Source: Mycolicibacterium parafortuitum (GTDB lineage Bacteria; Actinomycetota; Actinomycetes; Mycobacteriales; Mycobacteriaceae). From it: DNA of 64,000 nt. A program made the position numbers and the translations under genes. The stretch spans positions 1,984,001-2,048,000 of the forward strand of contig NZ_AP022598.1 of assembly GCF_010725485.1 (NCBI RefSeq), read 5' to 3'. The notes below the pieces were generated by a model. The model made no database searches. It worked only from the letters and a program-made list of their open reading frames with translations, and was not told the DNA's origin. Shown here piece after piece: positions 10,272-20,509 of the stretch (positions are counted from its first letter, which is position 1; the number at the start of each line of letters is the position of its first letter).

Positions 10272-11762
10272 TCAGACCGGCAGGTCCCAGGTGTGCACCG
10301 GTTCGTTGGAGTGCATGCGCTCGCAGTACAGCCGCAGCATCTCCGCCAGCGCCTCGGGCCGGCTCATGCCGCGATCCTGTAGCGCGGTAACCGTCGCGGA
10401 CTGCCAGCTCGCGCCGTTGCGGCCGGTCTTGGCGCGGCCCTCGATCACCCCGAGGTAGCGGTCGCGCACCTCGGCGGACACCTCCCACCGGCGCAGCCCC
10501 TCCTCGGCCAGCGGCAGCAGCTGCCGCAGCACCAGCTCGTCGGGCGTGACCTCACCGACGCCGGGCCAGTACAGCCGCGCGTCCATGCCGTGATGCGCGG
10601 CGGCGACGAAGTTCGCCTCGGCCGCGGCGAAGCTCATCTTGGTCCACAGCGGACGATCCTCCTCGGACAGCGTCCGCAGTACGCCGTAGTAGAAGGCGGC
10701 GTTGGCCATCATGTCCAGCACCGTCGGCCCGGCGGGCAGCACCCGGTTCTCCACCCGCAGGTGTGGTCGCCCGTTGACGATGTCGTACACCGGCCGGTTC
10801 CAGCGGTAGATGGTGCCGTTGTGCAGCCGCAGCTCCGAGAGCTCCGGGGTGCGCCCGGCCGCCAGCTCCGCAGCCGGATCCTCGTCGGACAGCTCCGGGA
10901 GCAACGACGGGAAGTAGCGCACGTTCTCCTCGAACAGGTCGAAGATCGACGTGATCCAGCGTTCGCCGAACCACACCCGGGGCCGCACTCCCTGCGTCTT
11001 CAGTTCGTCGGGGCGGGTGTCGGTGGCCTGGGTGAACAGCTCGATGCGGGTCTCGGCCCACAGGTGATGGCCGAAGAAGTACGGCGAGTTGGCGCCGACC
11101 GCCAGCTGCGGACCCGCCAGCACCTGGGCGGCGTTCCAGTTGTTCGCGAAATCCGCCGGCGACACCTGCAGATGCAATTGCATGCTGGTGCAAGCGGATT
11201 CAGGAGCGATGGAGGCGGTCTGCAGGCTCAGGCGCTCCGGTCCGGCGATGTCGATCATGATGTCCTCGCCGCGCGCGGTGAAGATCGAGTCGTTGAGCGC
11301 CTGATACCGGCTGGATTCGCTCATCCACTCACCCGTCAGGTGCTCGGGCATCAGTGTGGGCAGGATCCCGATCATCACGATGTGCGAGCCGTCGGCGCCG
11401 GCCTTCTCCTCGGCAGCGTTGAGGCTGGCGCGGACATCGGCCTCGAGGTCGAGCGCCGCTCGGCCCGGCAACCGGCGCGGCGGCACGTTGAACTCGATGT
11501 TGTAGGCGCCCAACTCGGTCTGATACGCCGGGTCGGCGATCGACGCGAGCACCTCGGAGTTGTTCATCGCGGGTTGGTAGGCGGAGTCGACGAGGTTGCA
11601 CTCGATCTCCATGCCCGTCAGCGGCTTCTCGAAGTCGAAGCTCGCCTGGGCCAGCATCGTCTCGAACACGTCGAGGCACAGCTGCACCTTGCGCCGGTAC
11701 TCGCGGCGGTGCGCGCGACTGAACTCGGTCTGCTTCAGCGCGGGATCGATGTCCTTGCCCAC
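10272..11762 (-). CDS. Glutamate-cysteine ligase (GCS2)-like enzyme, not EgtA
   Basis: A 496-aa protein of the GCS2-like carboxylate-amine ligase group. Recognisable blocks are LTGMEIECNLVD, YNIEFNVPPRRL, MIGILPTLMPEHL, ACTSMQLHLQVSP and HLRVENRVLPAGPTVLDMMANAAFYYG. These are unlike EgtA at 1466, so it is a separate family member; from memory Rv3698 is its orthologue type. GTG 11762 is preferred because the longer frame would run into the neighbouring methyltransferase. It is flanked by methyltransferases on both sides, all on the minus strand, which hints at a small-molecule modification pathway. Substrate and product are unknown. Confidence 0.75.
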   Translation of the reverse strand: MGKDIDPALKQTEFSRAHRREYRRKVQLCLDVFETMLAQASFDFEKPLTGMEIECNLVDSAYQPAMNNSEVLASIADPAYQTELGAYNIEFNVPPRRLPGRAALDLEADVRASLNAAEEKAGADGSHIVMIGILPTLMPEHLTGEWMSESSRYQALNDSIFTARGEDIMIDIAGPERLSLQTASIAPESACTSMQLHLQVSPADFANNWNAAQVLAGPQLAVGANSPYFFGHHLWAETRIELFTQATDTRPDELKTQGVRPRVWFGERWITSIFDLFEENVRYFPSLLPELSDEDPAAELAAGRTPELSELRLHNGTIYRWNRPVYDIVNGRPHLRVENRVLPAGPTVLDMMANAAFYYGVLRTLSEEDRPLWTKMSFAAAEANFVAAAHHGMDARLYWPGVGEVTPDELVLRQLLPLAEEGLRRWEVSAEVRDRYLGVIEGRAKTGRNGASWQSATVTALQDRGMSRPEALAEMLRLYCERMHSNEPVHTWDLPV

Positions 11763-11772
11763 GGGACCGAGC

Positions 11773-12540
11773 CTATCGGCGCGACGCGATTGCGACCTGC
11801 GGACTGAACAACCCGCCGCGCAGTTCGATGGCGGCACCGGCGGACTCGGCCAGCGCGCGTAGCGCCGCGGGGCTGTAGGCCCGCAGCGAGCTGATCACCC
11901 CGTCGTGGACGAACGGCACCAGCGGGGCCCACGGCAGCATCGCGGCGAGCCGCAGCATGTGCAACGGGGCCGGTGGGCGGGGCAGGTCGATGATCACCAG
12001 CCGCTCGGCGGCGCGGATGCCCTCAGCGATCACCCGGGCCGCCTCTGGCGGCGGCAGGTGGTGAAACGACAGCGCGAACACCGCCAGGTCGAACTCGCCG
12101 TCCTCGGCGTCGAGGGCCGTCGCGTCCATCCGGCGCACCGTGGCCCGACGGTGCCGGCCCAGGTCGCCCGCGGCGATCGCGGCCACCGATTCCGGGGCGA
12201 CGTCGGTGACGGTGAGCCGGGCGGTCGGGTGCCAGTCCAGCAGCTTGCGCGACAGCGCGCCGTGCCCGGCCCCGAGCTCCAGGATCTTCGGATCAGGCAC
12301 CTCGGCGACCTCGTCGAGGACGATCTGGGCGAACCGTTCGTGGTTGCCGAACGTCTCGCCGGTCCAGTCCAGCGCCCGGATCACGCTGCGCTTGCGGGCG
12401 ACGTCGGCCGGGCGGTCGGAGGCGCGGTCGAGGTACTCCAGCCGGTCGGTCTCCAGCAGCCGGTCCAGGCACGAGGCCCGCGGTCCGCCGCGCGGCATCG
12501 TCGAGATGTCGGTCTGGGCTGTCGGCATGTAGTCCATCAT
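11773..12540 (-). CDS. SAM-dependent methyltransferase, UbiE-like
   Basis: About 255 aa with motif [31 protein letters not shown] (post-I), [27 protein letters not shown] (motifs II/III) and a C-terminal segment [18 protein letters not shown]. This matches class I small-molecule methyltransferases. The start is uncertain: adjacent ATGs at 12540 and 12537, and others at 12528 and 12498, all lack a clear Shine-Dalgarno. With 12540 only 6 bp separate it from the divergent glpK start. It sits 10 bp upstream of the GCS2-like gene and may lead a three-gene unit with it and the methyltransferase at 9554. Confidence 0.75.
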   Translation of the reverse strand: MMDYMPTAQTDISTMPRGGPRASCLDRLLETDRLEYLDRASDRPADVARKRSVIRALDWTGETFGNHERFAQIVLDEVAEVPDPKILELGAGHGALSRKLLDWHPTARLTVTDVAPESVAAIAAGDLGRHRRATVRRMDATALDAEDGEFDLAVFALSFHHLPPPEAARVIAEGIRAAERLVIIDLPRPPAPLHMLRLAAMLPWAPLVPFVHDGVISSLRAYSPAALRALAESAGAAIELRGGLFSPQVAIASRR

Positions 12541-12546
12541 GGACGA

Positions 12547-14064
<1,518 letters not shown>

Positions 14065-14103
14065 TCCGTCACGCGTGGTCGGCCTTCCCGTCGACGCGGG
14101 GGA

Positions 14104-15741
14104 TCACTGACCGGCGGCGACGAGTTCGCGCAGTTCGATCTCGGGGTTGTCCCGCTGCACCGTCTCCAGCCGCCACTTCGTCGAGAACACCGCCAGCATC
14201 ACGCCGTCGGTACGGGTGAAGACCTCCACCGCGGCCATCTTCTGCAGCGCCTCGGCGTCGGCGGGGTCGCAGATCCGCGCCACCGTGTACGGCAGCCCCT
14301 CCAGCTCGATCGGCGCGCTGAACTCGGTGGCCATCCGGTGACTGGCCACCTCGAACTGCATCGGGCCGACCGCGGCCAGCACCGGGGCCTGGTCGCCGCG
14401 CCGGTCCGAGCGCAGCACCTGGACCACGCCTTCCTGGTCGAGCTGCTCGATGCCCTTACGGAACTGTTTGTGCTTGCTGGGATCGGTGCCGCGCGCGACG
14501 GAGAAATGTTCGGGGGAGAAGCTCGGGATCGGCGGGAATTCCACCGCGACGTCCTGGTAGAGGGTGTCGCCGGGACGCAGCGCGTTGGCGTTGGCCAACC
14601 CGATTACGTCACCCGGCCACGCGGTGTCCAGCGTCGAGCGTTCCCGGCCGAACACCGACTGCGCGTACTTGGTCACGAACGGCTTCCCGGTCGCGGCGTG
14701 GGTCAGCACATCACCGCGCTCGAACGTGCCCGAGCACACCCGCGCGTACGCGATGCGGTCGCGGTGCGCGGAATCCATACCGGCCTGCACCTTGAACACG
14801 AACGCGCTGAACGGCGCGGTCGCGTCGCGGCGGTTGCCCTCGACGTCGAGCTGGCCGCTCGGTGCCGGCGCCAGCTGCGCGAGCACGTCGAGCAACTGGT
14901 TCACGCCGAAGTTCAGCGCCGCGGAGGTGAACAGCACCGGGGTGGAGGTGCAGTCGAGGAAGCTCTCCGGGTCGAAGTCGGCGCCGTCGGCCTCCAGCAG
15001 CTCGCATTCCTCGACGGCGTTGTCCCAGTCCACACCGGCGGCGTCGTGCGCCTTGTCCGGGGCGATGTGCTCCTCGGGCGCGGCGGTGGCTCCGCCCGCG
15101 GTGCGGGTGAAGCGGATGAACTTGCCGGTGCGCCGGTCCAGCACACCCTTGAAGTCGCCCGCGATGCCGACCGGCCACGTCAGCGGGGTCGGGCGAAGTC
15201 CGATGCGCTCCTGGATCTCGTCCATCAGCTCGAGTGCGTGCCTGCCGGGCCGGTCCCACTTGTTGACCACCGTGATGATCGGGATGCGGCGGTGGCGACA
15301 CACCTGGAACAGCTTCAGCGTCTGCGGCTCCAGGCCCTTGGCCGCGTCGATGAGCATCACCGCGGAGTCGACGGCGGTCAGCACGCGGTAGGTGTCCTCG
15401 GAGAAGTCCGCGTGGCCCGGGGTGTCGAGCAGGTTGACGATGCAGGTGCCGCCCGCCTGCGTCTTGTACGGGAACTGCAGCGCCGTCGACGTGATGGAGA
15501 TGCCGCGGGCCTTCTCCATCTCCATCCAGTCCGAGACGGTGGCGCGGCGGCCCTGCTTGCCGTGGATGGCGCCGGCCTCGGTGATCGCCTTGGCATGCAG
15601 GACCAGGGCTTCGGTCAGGGTGGACTTACCCGCGTCGGGGTGGCTGATGACGGCGAACGTTCTGCGGCGCTGTGCTTCGGACGAGACGCGATCTGATCGC
15701 TTGGCCGCCGCGGTCGACGCATCGGCGGTGGTATTGCTCAT
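14104..15741 (-). CDS. prfC: Peptide chain release factor 3 (RF3)
   Basis: RF3 is the translational GTPase that recycles RF1/RF2 from the ribosome. The 545-aa protein has G1 VISHPDAGKSTLTE, the RF3-type switch region GKQGRRATVSDWMEMEKARGISIT, G3 LLDTPGHADFSED, G4 NKWDRPGRHALEL, and the RF3 C-terminal part GPMQFEVASHRMATEF. ATG 15741 is preferred (GGGG just upstream); an in-frame GTG 33 bp further upstream is less likely. It is convergent with glpK (39 bp apart). RF3 is not universal in bacteria, and the gene lies in what looks like an accessory stretch. Confidence 0.95.
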   Translation of the reverse strand: MSNTTADASTAAAKRSDRVSSEAQRRRTFAVISHPDAGKSTLTEALVLHAKAITEAGAIHGKQGRRATVSDWMEMEKARGISITSTALQFPYKTQAGGTCIVNLLDTPGHADFSEDTYRVLTAVDSAVMLIDAAKGLEPQTLKLFQVCRHRRIPIITVVNKWDRPGRHALELMDEIQERIGLRPTPLTWPVGIAGDFKGVLDRRTGKFIRFTRTAGGATAAPEEHIAPDKAHDAAGVDWDNAVEECELLEADGADFDPESFLDCTSTPVLFTSAALNFGVNQLLDVLAQLAPAPSGQLDVEGNRRDATAPFSAFVFKVQAGMDSAHRDRIAYARVCSGTFERGDVLTHAATGKPFVTKYAQSVFGRERSTLDTAWPGDVIGLANANALRPGDTLYQDVAVEFPPIPSFSPEHFSVARGTDPSKHKQFRKGIEQLDQEGVVQVLRSDRRGDQAPVLAAVGPMQFEVASHRMATEFSAPIELEGLPYTVARICDPADAEALQKMAAVEVFTRTDGVMLAVFSTKWRLETVQRDNPEIELRELVAAGQ

Positions 15742-15793
15742 GGTGACCCCGAGTTTATTGGCCGAGGTCACCAAACCGATAATCGCGACGGGG

Positions 15794-16666
15794 TCAGGCC
15801 GCGGCGTCCAGTTCGTTCTTGGTCTCGTCGTCGAGAGTGATGTCGCGCACCGCGGTGTTCTCCTCCAGGTGCGCCACCGACGAAGTCCCCGGAATCAGAA
15901 GCACATTCGGGGCCACCGACAGCGTCCACGCCAGCGCGATCTGTGCCGGTGTGCGGCCCAGCTTCTGGGCCTCCCGGACCACCGCCGGGTGGTTGAGCAC
16001 CGGGTTGTCCGCCACGAAGCCCGAGCCCAGCGGAAAGAACGGCACGAACGCGATCTCGTGTTCGCGGCACAGGTCCAGCACCGGCTGTGATGTGCGGTCC
16101 ACCAGGTTGTAGGCGTTCTGCACACAGACGATCTCGGTGTGGGTCAACGCGATTCGCAGGTGCTCGACACCGACGTTACTCAGCCCGATGCCGCCGATCA
16201 GGCCCTCGTCGCGGGCGGCGATCATCGCCGGGAGCTGACGGTCGAACAACTCGCGGTCGACGGGTCCGACGGCGCTGGGGTCTCCGGAGTGGATCCGCAG
16301 ATTGACCGCGGCGAGCCGGTCGACACCGAGGGTCCGCAGGTTCTCCTCGATGTCGGCGCGCAGCTCGTCGGGTTCCTGAGCGGCGTTCCAGTTGCCCTGG
16401 TCGTCGCGCCGCGCACCCACCTTGCTGACCAGCGCCAGATCCTCGGGGTATGGGTACAGCGCCTCGCGGATCAGTTCATTGGCGACATTCGGCCCGTAGA
16501 ACTGGGAGGTGTCGATGTGGTTGATGCCCAGCTCGACCGCGCGTTTGAGGACCGCGATGGCCTGGTCGTGATCGCGCGGCGGACCGAAGACCCCGGGACC
16601 GGGAAGCTGCATGGCGCCGTAGCCGACGCGACCGACGGTGTACGAGCCGAGTGGGAACGTGTCCAT
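15794..16666 (-). CDS. Aldo/keto reductase
   Basis: This 290-aa NADPH-dependent aldo/keto reductase has the catalytic tetrad Asp52 and Tyr57 (HIDTSQFYG), Lys82 (LVSKVG) and His126 (LRIHSGD), and the coenzyme-binding C-terminal segments IGGIGLSNVG and VLLIPGTSSVAHLEEN. The start ATG 16666 is preceded by GGAGGAG. Substrate is unknown. It follows padR (16740-17441) on the same strand after a 73-bp gap that holds a 19-bp perfect hairpin, so its expression may depend on read-through or on the PadR regulator. Confidence 0.9.
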   Translation of the reverse strand: MDTFPLGSYTVGRVGYGAMQLPGPGVFGPPRDHDQAIAVLKRAVELGINHIDTSQFYGPNVANELIREALYPYPEDLALVSKVGARRDDQGNWNAAQEPDELRADIEENLRTLGVDRLAAVNLRIHSGDPSAVGPVDRELFDRQLPAMIAARDEGLIGGIGLSNVGVEHLRIALTHTEIVCVQNAYNLVDRTSQPVLDLCREHEIAFVPFFPLGSGFVADNPVLNHPAVVREAQKLGRTPAQIALAWTLSVAPNVLLIPGTSSVAHLEENTAVRDITLDDETKNELDAAA

Positions 16667-16682
16667 AACTCCTCCTTACACG

Positions 16683-16730
16683 GATTCGGCGCGGTTTCTT
16701 CCCCTGTGGGCGAAGAAACCGCGCCGAATC
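16683..16730 (-). terminator. 19-bp perfect inverted repeat between padR and aldo/keto reductase
   Basis: GATTCGGCGCGGTTTCTTC (16683-16701) is exactly complementary to 16712-16730; within the 10-nt loop CCC and GGG may also pair. It lies downstream of the PadR stop and upstream of the reductase Shine-Dalgarno. It is most likely a terminator or attenuator without a U-tract. Confidence 0.7.
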
Positions 16731-16739
16731 GGCTTCGGT

Positions 16740-17441
16740 CTACTCCTCTCCGAGGATGCTGTAAATCTCGCGTCGGGCGTTGTTGACCACATCGAGGATG
16801 CGTTGCTGCTGCTCAGCCGAGGCCGCATGTGCGGACTGGGCGACCGCGCCCATCAGCTGGCCGGCCGCGTTGCGCAGCCCGACCGCGGTGGGATCGGCGC
16901 CCTCGGTGATCTCGTCCCACGGCGCGGTGGCGATCTCGCCGGCAGCGGCGCGGCCCTGGTCGGTCAGCTCGAAGAGCTTCTTGCTGCCGTCGGATTCGGT
17001 CGAGACGAGCAGGCCTTCGTCGACGAGCAGTTGCAGGGTCGGGTACACCGAGCCGGGGCTGGGCTTCCACAGCTGCTGGCTGCGTTCGTGGATCTCCTGG
17101 ATCATCTCGTAGCCGTGCATCGGCCGCTCGGTCAGCAGCTTCAGGATCGCGGCCCGCACGTCGCCGCGCCTGCCGCGACCGCCGCCGCGGGGACCGCCTC
17201 GCCGGCCGCCCGGGCCGAACCCGAATCCGGGGCCGAACCCGGGGCCGAAGCTTCGGCCGCCGGGGCCGCCGAAGTCGGGACCGAAGCCCGCGAATCCGGC
17301 GTCGCCACGGTGTTCGCGGACGTGATCACGGAACTCGCGGCGGGCCTGGCGGCGCTGTTCGTGCAGGGCGCGCCGGTCGGCGGGGCCGAAGCCGAAGCCG
17401 CCGGGCTGGAAAGGGTGCTGCGGGGGAGGGAAGAACGTCAT
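16740..17441 (-). CDS. PadR-family regulator with Gly/Phe-rich N-terminal extension
   Basis: The 233-aa protein has a PadR winged-helix domain at about residues 93-170 (RAAILKLLTERPMHGYEMIQEI, PSPGSVYPTLQLLVDEGLL, KKLFELTDQGR) and a C-terminal dimerisation helix. The first about 92 residues are unusual: a Pro/Phe start, a basic helical part (RRALHEQRRQARREFRDHV) and a GPGFGPGFGFGPGGRRGG low-complexity tail. Similar extensions occur in actinobacterial PadR proteins. The TTCCGATA-N11-TATCGGAA dyad just upstream is the probable autoregulatory operator. The effector is unknown. Confidence 0.85.
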   Translation of the reverse strand: MTFFPPPQHPFQPGGFGFGPADRRALHEQRRQARREFRDHVREHRGDAGFAGFGPDFGGPGGRSFGPGFGPGFGFGPGGRRGGPRGGGRGRRGDVRAAILKLLTERPMHGYEMIQEIHERSQQLWKPSPGSVYPTLQLLVDEGLLVSTESDGSKKLFELTDQGRAAAGEIATAPWDEITEGADPTAVGLRNAAGQLMGAVAQSAHAASAEQQQRILDVVNNARREIYSILGEE

Positions 17442-17477
17442 GTCTGTCGTCTTTCGTCAGGGAAGCACGAAATCAGC

Positions 17478-17504
17478 TTCCGATACGTTGACGATATATC
17501 GGAA
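17478..17504. promoter_or_regulatory. Dyad TTCCGATA-N11-TATCGGAA, candidate PadR operator/promoter
   Basis: The 8-bp arms lie at 17478-17485 and 17497-17504, 37-63 bp upstream of the padR start codon, and include the 10-bp palindrome CGATATATCG (17492-17501). On the minus strand TTGCAT, a 17-bp spacer and TATCGT form a possible promoter that overlaps the dyad. Confidence 0.5.
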
Positions 17505-17523
17505 GATATCGCGATGCAACGAT

Positions 17524-18051
17524 CTATTGCGACCGCTTTTCGATCCGGGCAGCCACCCAGCGTGCCCACTCGGCCGTCATCGCCGCCTCTCGGAGTCCGT
17601 ATTCCAACGCCGCCCGGCCGTAGAAGTCGGTGTCGCTGGTGTCGTTCCAGGGCACCGTGTCGCACAGGTCCTCGTAGCGGGCAAGCGCGGATTCCGCGCG
17701 CGCGGCGACCGACCTGAGGTAGTCGCCGGCCTGCTCGGGCGTGACCTCGCCGAGCAGGAACACCCGCAGCAGGGCTGCGCTGCGCAGGGGCGGATCGTGC
17801 TGGAAATCCAGCACCCAGTCCCGCAGTGCGTCGCGGCCGGCGGCGGTGATGCCGTACTCCTTGCGCCCGCGCGCCCCGACGGCGGTGACCTCGATCAGGC
17901 CTTCGGCGGCGAGCTTGTTGAGCTCCGAGTACAACTGGCTCTGCGTCGCCGGCCACACATTGGCCATCGACACCTCGAACTTCTTCAACAGGTCGTAGCC
18001 GCTGGCGGGACGCCGGGCCAGCAGTCCGAGCGCAGCCATCCGAAGGCTCAT
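17524..18051 (-). CDS. PadR-family regulator (second, shorter)
   Basis: The 175-aa protein has a canonical PadR winged helix at residues 1-80 (LRMAALGLLARRPASGYDLLKKFE, WPATQSQLYSELNKLAAEGLIEV, RKEYGITAAGRDAL) followed by a Vir-type C-terminal helical domain (residues 90-170). It belongs to the subfamily that keeps a long C-terminal domain. It is located between the first padR gene (82-bp gap) and the NCS1 permease on the same strand. A 38-bp palindrome directly upstream of its ATG is a candidate operator or the permease terminator. Confidence 0.85.
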   Translation of the reverse strand: MSLRMAALGLLARRPASGYDLLKKFEVSMANVWPATQSQLYSELNKLAAEGLIEVTAVGARGRKEYGITAAGRDALRDWVLDFQHDPPLRSAALLRVFLLGEVTPEQAGDYLRSVAARAESALARYEDLCDTVPWNDTSDTDFYGRAALEYGLREAAMTAEWARWVAARIEKRSQ

Positions 18052-18062
18052 GGCGGCATAGT

Positions 18063-18100
18063 ACGGCCCCGATATTCCAGTTCTGGAACATCGGGGCCGT
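18063..18100. promoter_or_regulatory. 38-bp near-perfect palindrome upstream of second padR
   Basis: ACGGCCCCGAT (18063-18073) pairs with ATCGGGGCCGT (18090-18100), and TTCCAG (18075-18080) pairs with CTGGAA (18083-18088), with one internal A/C mismatch and a TT centre. It is located 12 bp from the padR start and 12 bp from the permease stop. It could act as operator, terminator or both. Confidence 0.6.
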
Positions 18101-18112
18101 CTGCGGCGTGGA

Positions 18113-19669
18113 TCAGCCCTCGACGAGCTCGGCGCCCTGGGGCAGGCGCAGCGCGGTCAGCTTCCACGGTCCGCGGGTGGCGAACACGTGATAGAGGCCG
18201 AACGCGACGCCGCAGCCGATGAACCAGCTGTACTGCGCCGCGGTCGTCATGCCGGTCACGTATCCGCCGAGCAGCACCGGGATCACGGCCAGCAGCGCGC
18301 CGACGATCGTCGCCGCGACGGCTGCGGGGTTGTAGCCCTTGCGGTACCAGTAGTTGCCCGTCTCGGTCATCCGGAACAGGTCGTCGACGACGATCTTCTG
18401 CTTGCGGACCAGGTAGAAGTCGCAGATCAGCACGCCGAACAGCGGACCGATGAAAGCGCCGAGCGTCTCCAGCGTGTAGTGGATGACCTCGGGGTTGCTG
18501 TAGAGGTTCCACGGCGTCAGCAGCACCGATCCGACCGCGGCGATCATGCCGCCCATCCGCCAGCTGATCTTCTGCGGGCTGACGTTGGAGAAGTCGAACG
18601 CCGGGCTGATGAAGTTGGCGACGATGTTGATGCCGATCGTCGCGATGGTGAACGTCAGCGCGCCCAGCACGATCGCGGTGGTGCTGTCGATGCGTGCGAC
18701 GGTCTCCACCGGGTCGGTCAGCAACTCGCCGAACACCGGCACCGTCGCGGCCGCGGTGACGACCACGAGCAGCGAGAAGACCAGGAAGTTCACCGGCAGC
18801 CCGAGGAAGTTGCCCCTCTTGACCGCCTCGAAACTGCGGCCGTAGCGGGCGAAGTCGCCGAAGTTCAGCATCGGGCCGGAGAAGTACGACACCACCAGCG
18901 CGATCGCGCCGAGCATGACAGCCAGCGTGTTGCCCTGCTTCTCGCCGCCCAGGGTGAGGCTGACGTGCCAGCCCGACTTCCACAGCAGGTAGCCGCACAG
19001 GATGAACATCACGACATAGACCGCGGGACCGCAGAAGTCGATGAACTTGCGGATCGATTCCATCCCGCGCCAGAACACGCAGGCCTGCAGCACCCACAAC
19101 AGCATGAAGCTGCACCAGCCCAGCAGCGACAGCCCGGTGAATCCGTACTGGTCGACGTCGGCGTACGGCGCCAGCCCGGGAAACAGCTTGAGCAGCACCA
19201 CATCCAGGGCCGCGGAGGCGAGGTAGGTCTGGATGCCGTACCAGGCCACCGCGATCAGGCCGCGGATGATCGCGGGGATGTTGGCGCCGAGCACACCGAA
19301 CGAACTGCGGCACACCACCGGGTACGGCACCCCAGCCTGCTGGCTCGGCTTGGCGACCAGGTTGCAGAAGACGTTGACGATGACGATGCCGACCAGCAGG
19401 GCGATCAGCACCTGCCAGCTGGCCAGGCCGAGCGCGAACAGGCTGCCCGCGGTCACGTACCCGCCGACGCTGTGCACGTCGGACATCCAGAACGCGAAGA
19501 TGTTGTACGAACTCCAGGACTGCTTGCCCAGTGGAGCGAGGTCCTCGTTGGTCAACCGCGGGTCGTAGTCGTCTTTGATGACACCCCCGCCGACCGGGTG
19601 TCCTGCGGCTTCGACGATGTCGTTGGCGCCGACGACGGCGCTGGGAGGCAGATCTCGGATGTCTGACAT
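18113..19669 (-). CDS. NCS1-family nucleobase/hydantoin/allantoin permease
   Basis: This 518-aa membrane protein fits the nucleobase:cation symporter-1 family, with about 12 transmembrane helices. Typical blocks are LGKQSWSSYNIFAFWMSDVHSVGGY (split here as an N-terminal TM1 signature), PYPVVCRSSFGVLGANIPA, WYGIQTYLA, GPMLNFGDFARYGRS, NISPAFDFSNVSP-like sequence near residue 360, and FGVLICDFYLVRK. Substrate may be cytosine, uracil, allantoin, hydantoin or a pyridoxine-like compound. It follows the GntR/FCD gene on the same strand after 91 bp, so the GntR protein probably controls it. ATG 19669 is preceded by AGGAAG. Confidence 0.88.
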   Translation of the reverse strand: MSDIRDLPPSAVVGANDIVEAAGHPVGGGVIKDDYDPRLTNEDLAPLGKQSWSSYNIFAFWMSDVHSVGGYVTAGSLFALGLASWQVLIALLVGIVIVNVFCNLVAKPSQQAGVPYPVVCRSSFGVLGANIPAIIRGLIAVAWYGIQTYLASAALDVVLLKLFPGLAPYADVDQYGFTGLSLLGWCSFMLLWVLQACVFWRGMESIRKFIDFCGPAVYVVMFILCGYLLWKSGWHVSLTLGGEKQGNTLAVMLGAIALVVSYFSGPMLNFGDFARYGRSFEAVKRGNFLGLPVNFLVFSLLVVVTAAATVPVFGELLTDPVETVARIDSTTAIVLGALTFTIATIGINIVANFISPAFDFSNVSPQKISWRMGGMIAAVGSVLLTPWNLYSNPEVIHYTLETLGAFIGPLFGVLICDFYLVRKQKIVVDDLFRMTETGNYWYRKGYNPAAVAATIVGALLAVIPVLLGGYVTGMTTAAQYSWFIGCGVAFGLYHVFATRGPWKLTALRLPQGAELVEG

Positions 19670-19760
19670 TGCGCTTCCTGCCTGTGAACGGAGGGTTCGT
19701 TTGCAGGGAAGCTAGTTACGGCGTGTTTCCTGACCGTTGCGCCGAGAATATATTTCTGGG

Positions 19761-20462
19761 TTACCGGTCGCCGAGTACCAGGCCGGTGTCGGTCGGCAGT
19801 GACTCGACGACGACGTTGAGGCGCCTGTTGTGGACCGCGGCGGCGGCGAGCAGCGCTTCGGCGTCGCCGGAGAGGAACGCGTCGAGCATCACCCGGTGGT
19901 CCTCGTGCAGCAGGATGCGCTGTTGCGGCTCGACGTGCACCATCAACTGCACGGGTTCGGTGATGTTCCAAGCGGATTCGAGCATGTGCACCAGGCGCAG
20001 CATCCGCGACGGCCGGCTCAGCGCCATGTGAAACTGTCTGCTGTGCCGGTGGTAGGCCTGGGCGTCGTCGAATTTCAGTGCCTGCTGCAGGGTTTCGTGG
20101 ACCTCGGCCAGGTGCGCGCGGTCGGAGTCGCTGGCGTGGACGACCGCGGCCGCCATCGCCGCCGACTCCAGCGTCTCGCGGACCAGATACATCTCGACGA
20201 GTTCGCTGGCGGTCAGTTGTGCGACGGCGTAGCCGGAGTTCTGCCGGTGCTGGACCAGTCCCTCGGCGGTGAGGGTCTTGAGGCTCTCCCGCACCGGGAT
20301 GTGGCTGACGCCGAACATCTCGGCGACCTCGCCGACGGGGATCGGGGTGCCGGGCGGTACGGCGCCGTCGAGGATCACCCGGCGCAGCTCGTCGACGATG
20401 CTCACGGCGTCCCGGCCGACGGCCGCCTTGAACAGCGCGGCGGAGTGTCGGCGATCCCGCAT
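19761..20462 (-). CDS. GntR-family regulator, FCD subfamily
   Basis: The 233-aa protein has an N-terminal GntR winged helix at about residues 18-85 (VDELRRVILDGAVPPGTPIPVGEVAEMFGVSHIPVRESLKTL) and a C-terminal FCD ligand-binding domain at about 95-220, including a metal-binding His in RQFHMALSR and a second in HEDHRVML. FCD proteins bind small carboxylates and commonly repress transport and catabolic genes. Upstream lies a 24-bp palindrome shared with the divergent carotenoid oxygenase gene, and downstream is the NCS1 permease. Control of both neighbours is inferred from this layout. Confidence 0.9.
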   Translation of the reverse strand: MRDRRHSAALFKAAVGRDAVSIVDELRRVILDGAVPPGTPIPVGEVAEMFGVSHIPVRESLKTLTAEGLVQHRQNSGYAVAQLTASELVEMYLVRETLESAAMAAAVVHASDSDRAHLAEVHETLQQALKFDDAQAYHRHSRQFHMALSRPSRMLRLVHMLESAWNITEPVQLMVHVEPQQRILLHEDHRVMLDAFLSGDAEALLAAAAVHNRRLNVVVESLPTDTGLVLGDR

Positions 20463-20509
20463 CCCGCGATCTTCCTCCTTCCGCGGGTGGCCGGCGACCT
20501 AAAGACATT

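Noticed and set aside
17440..19666. Long plus-strand frames opposite padR and the NCS1 permease
   Set aside because: Low-complexity shadow frames; the minus-strand genes have full family motifs.
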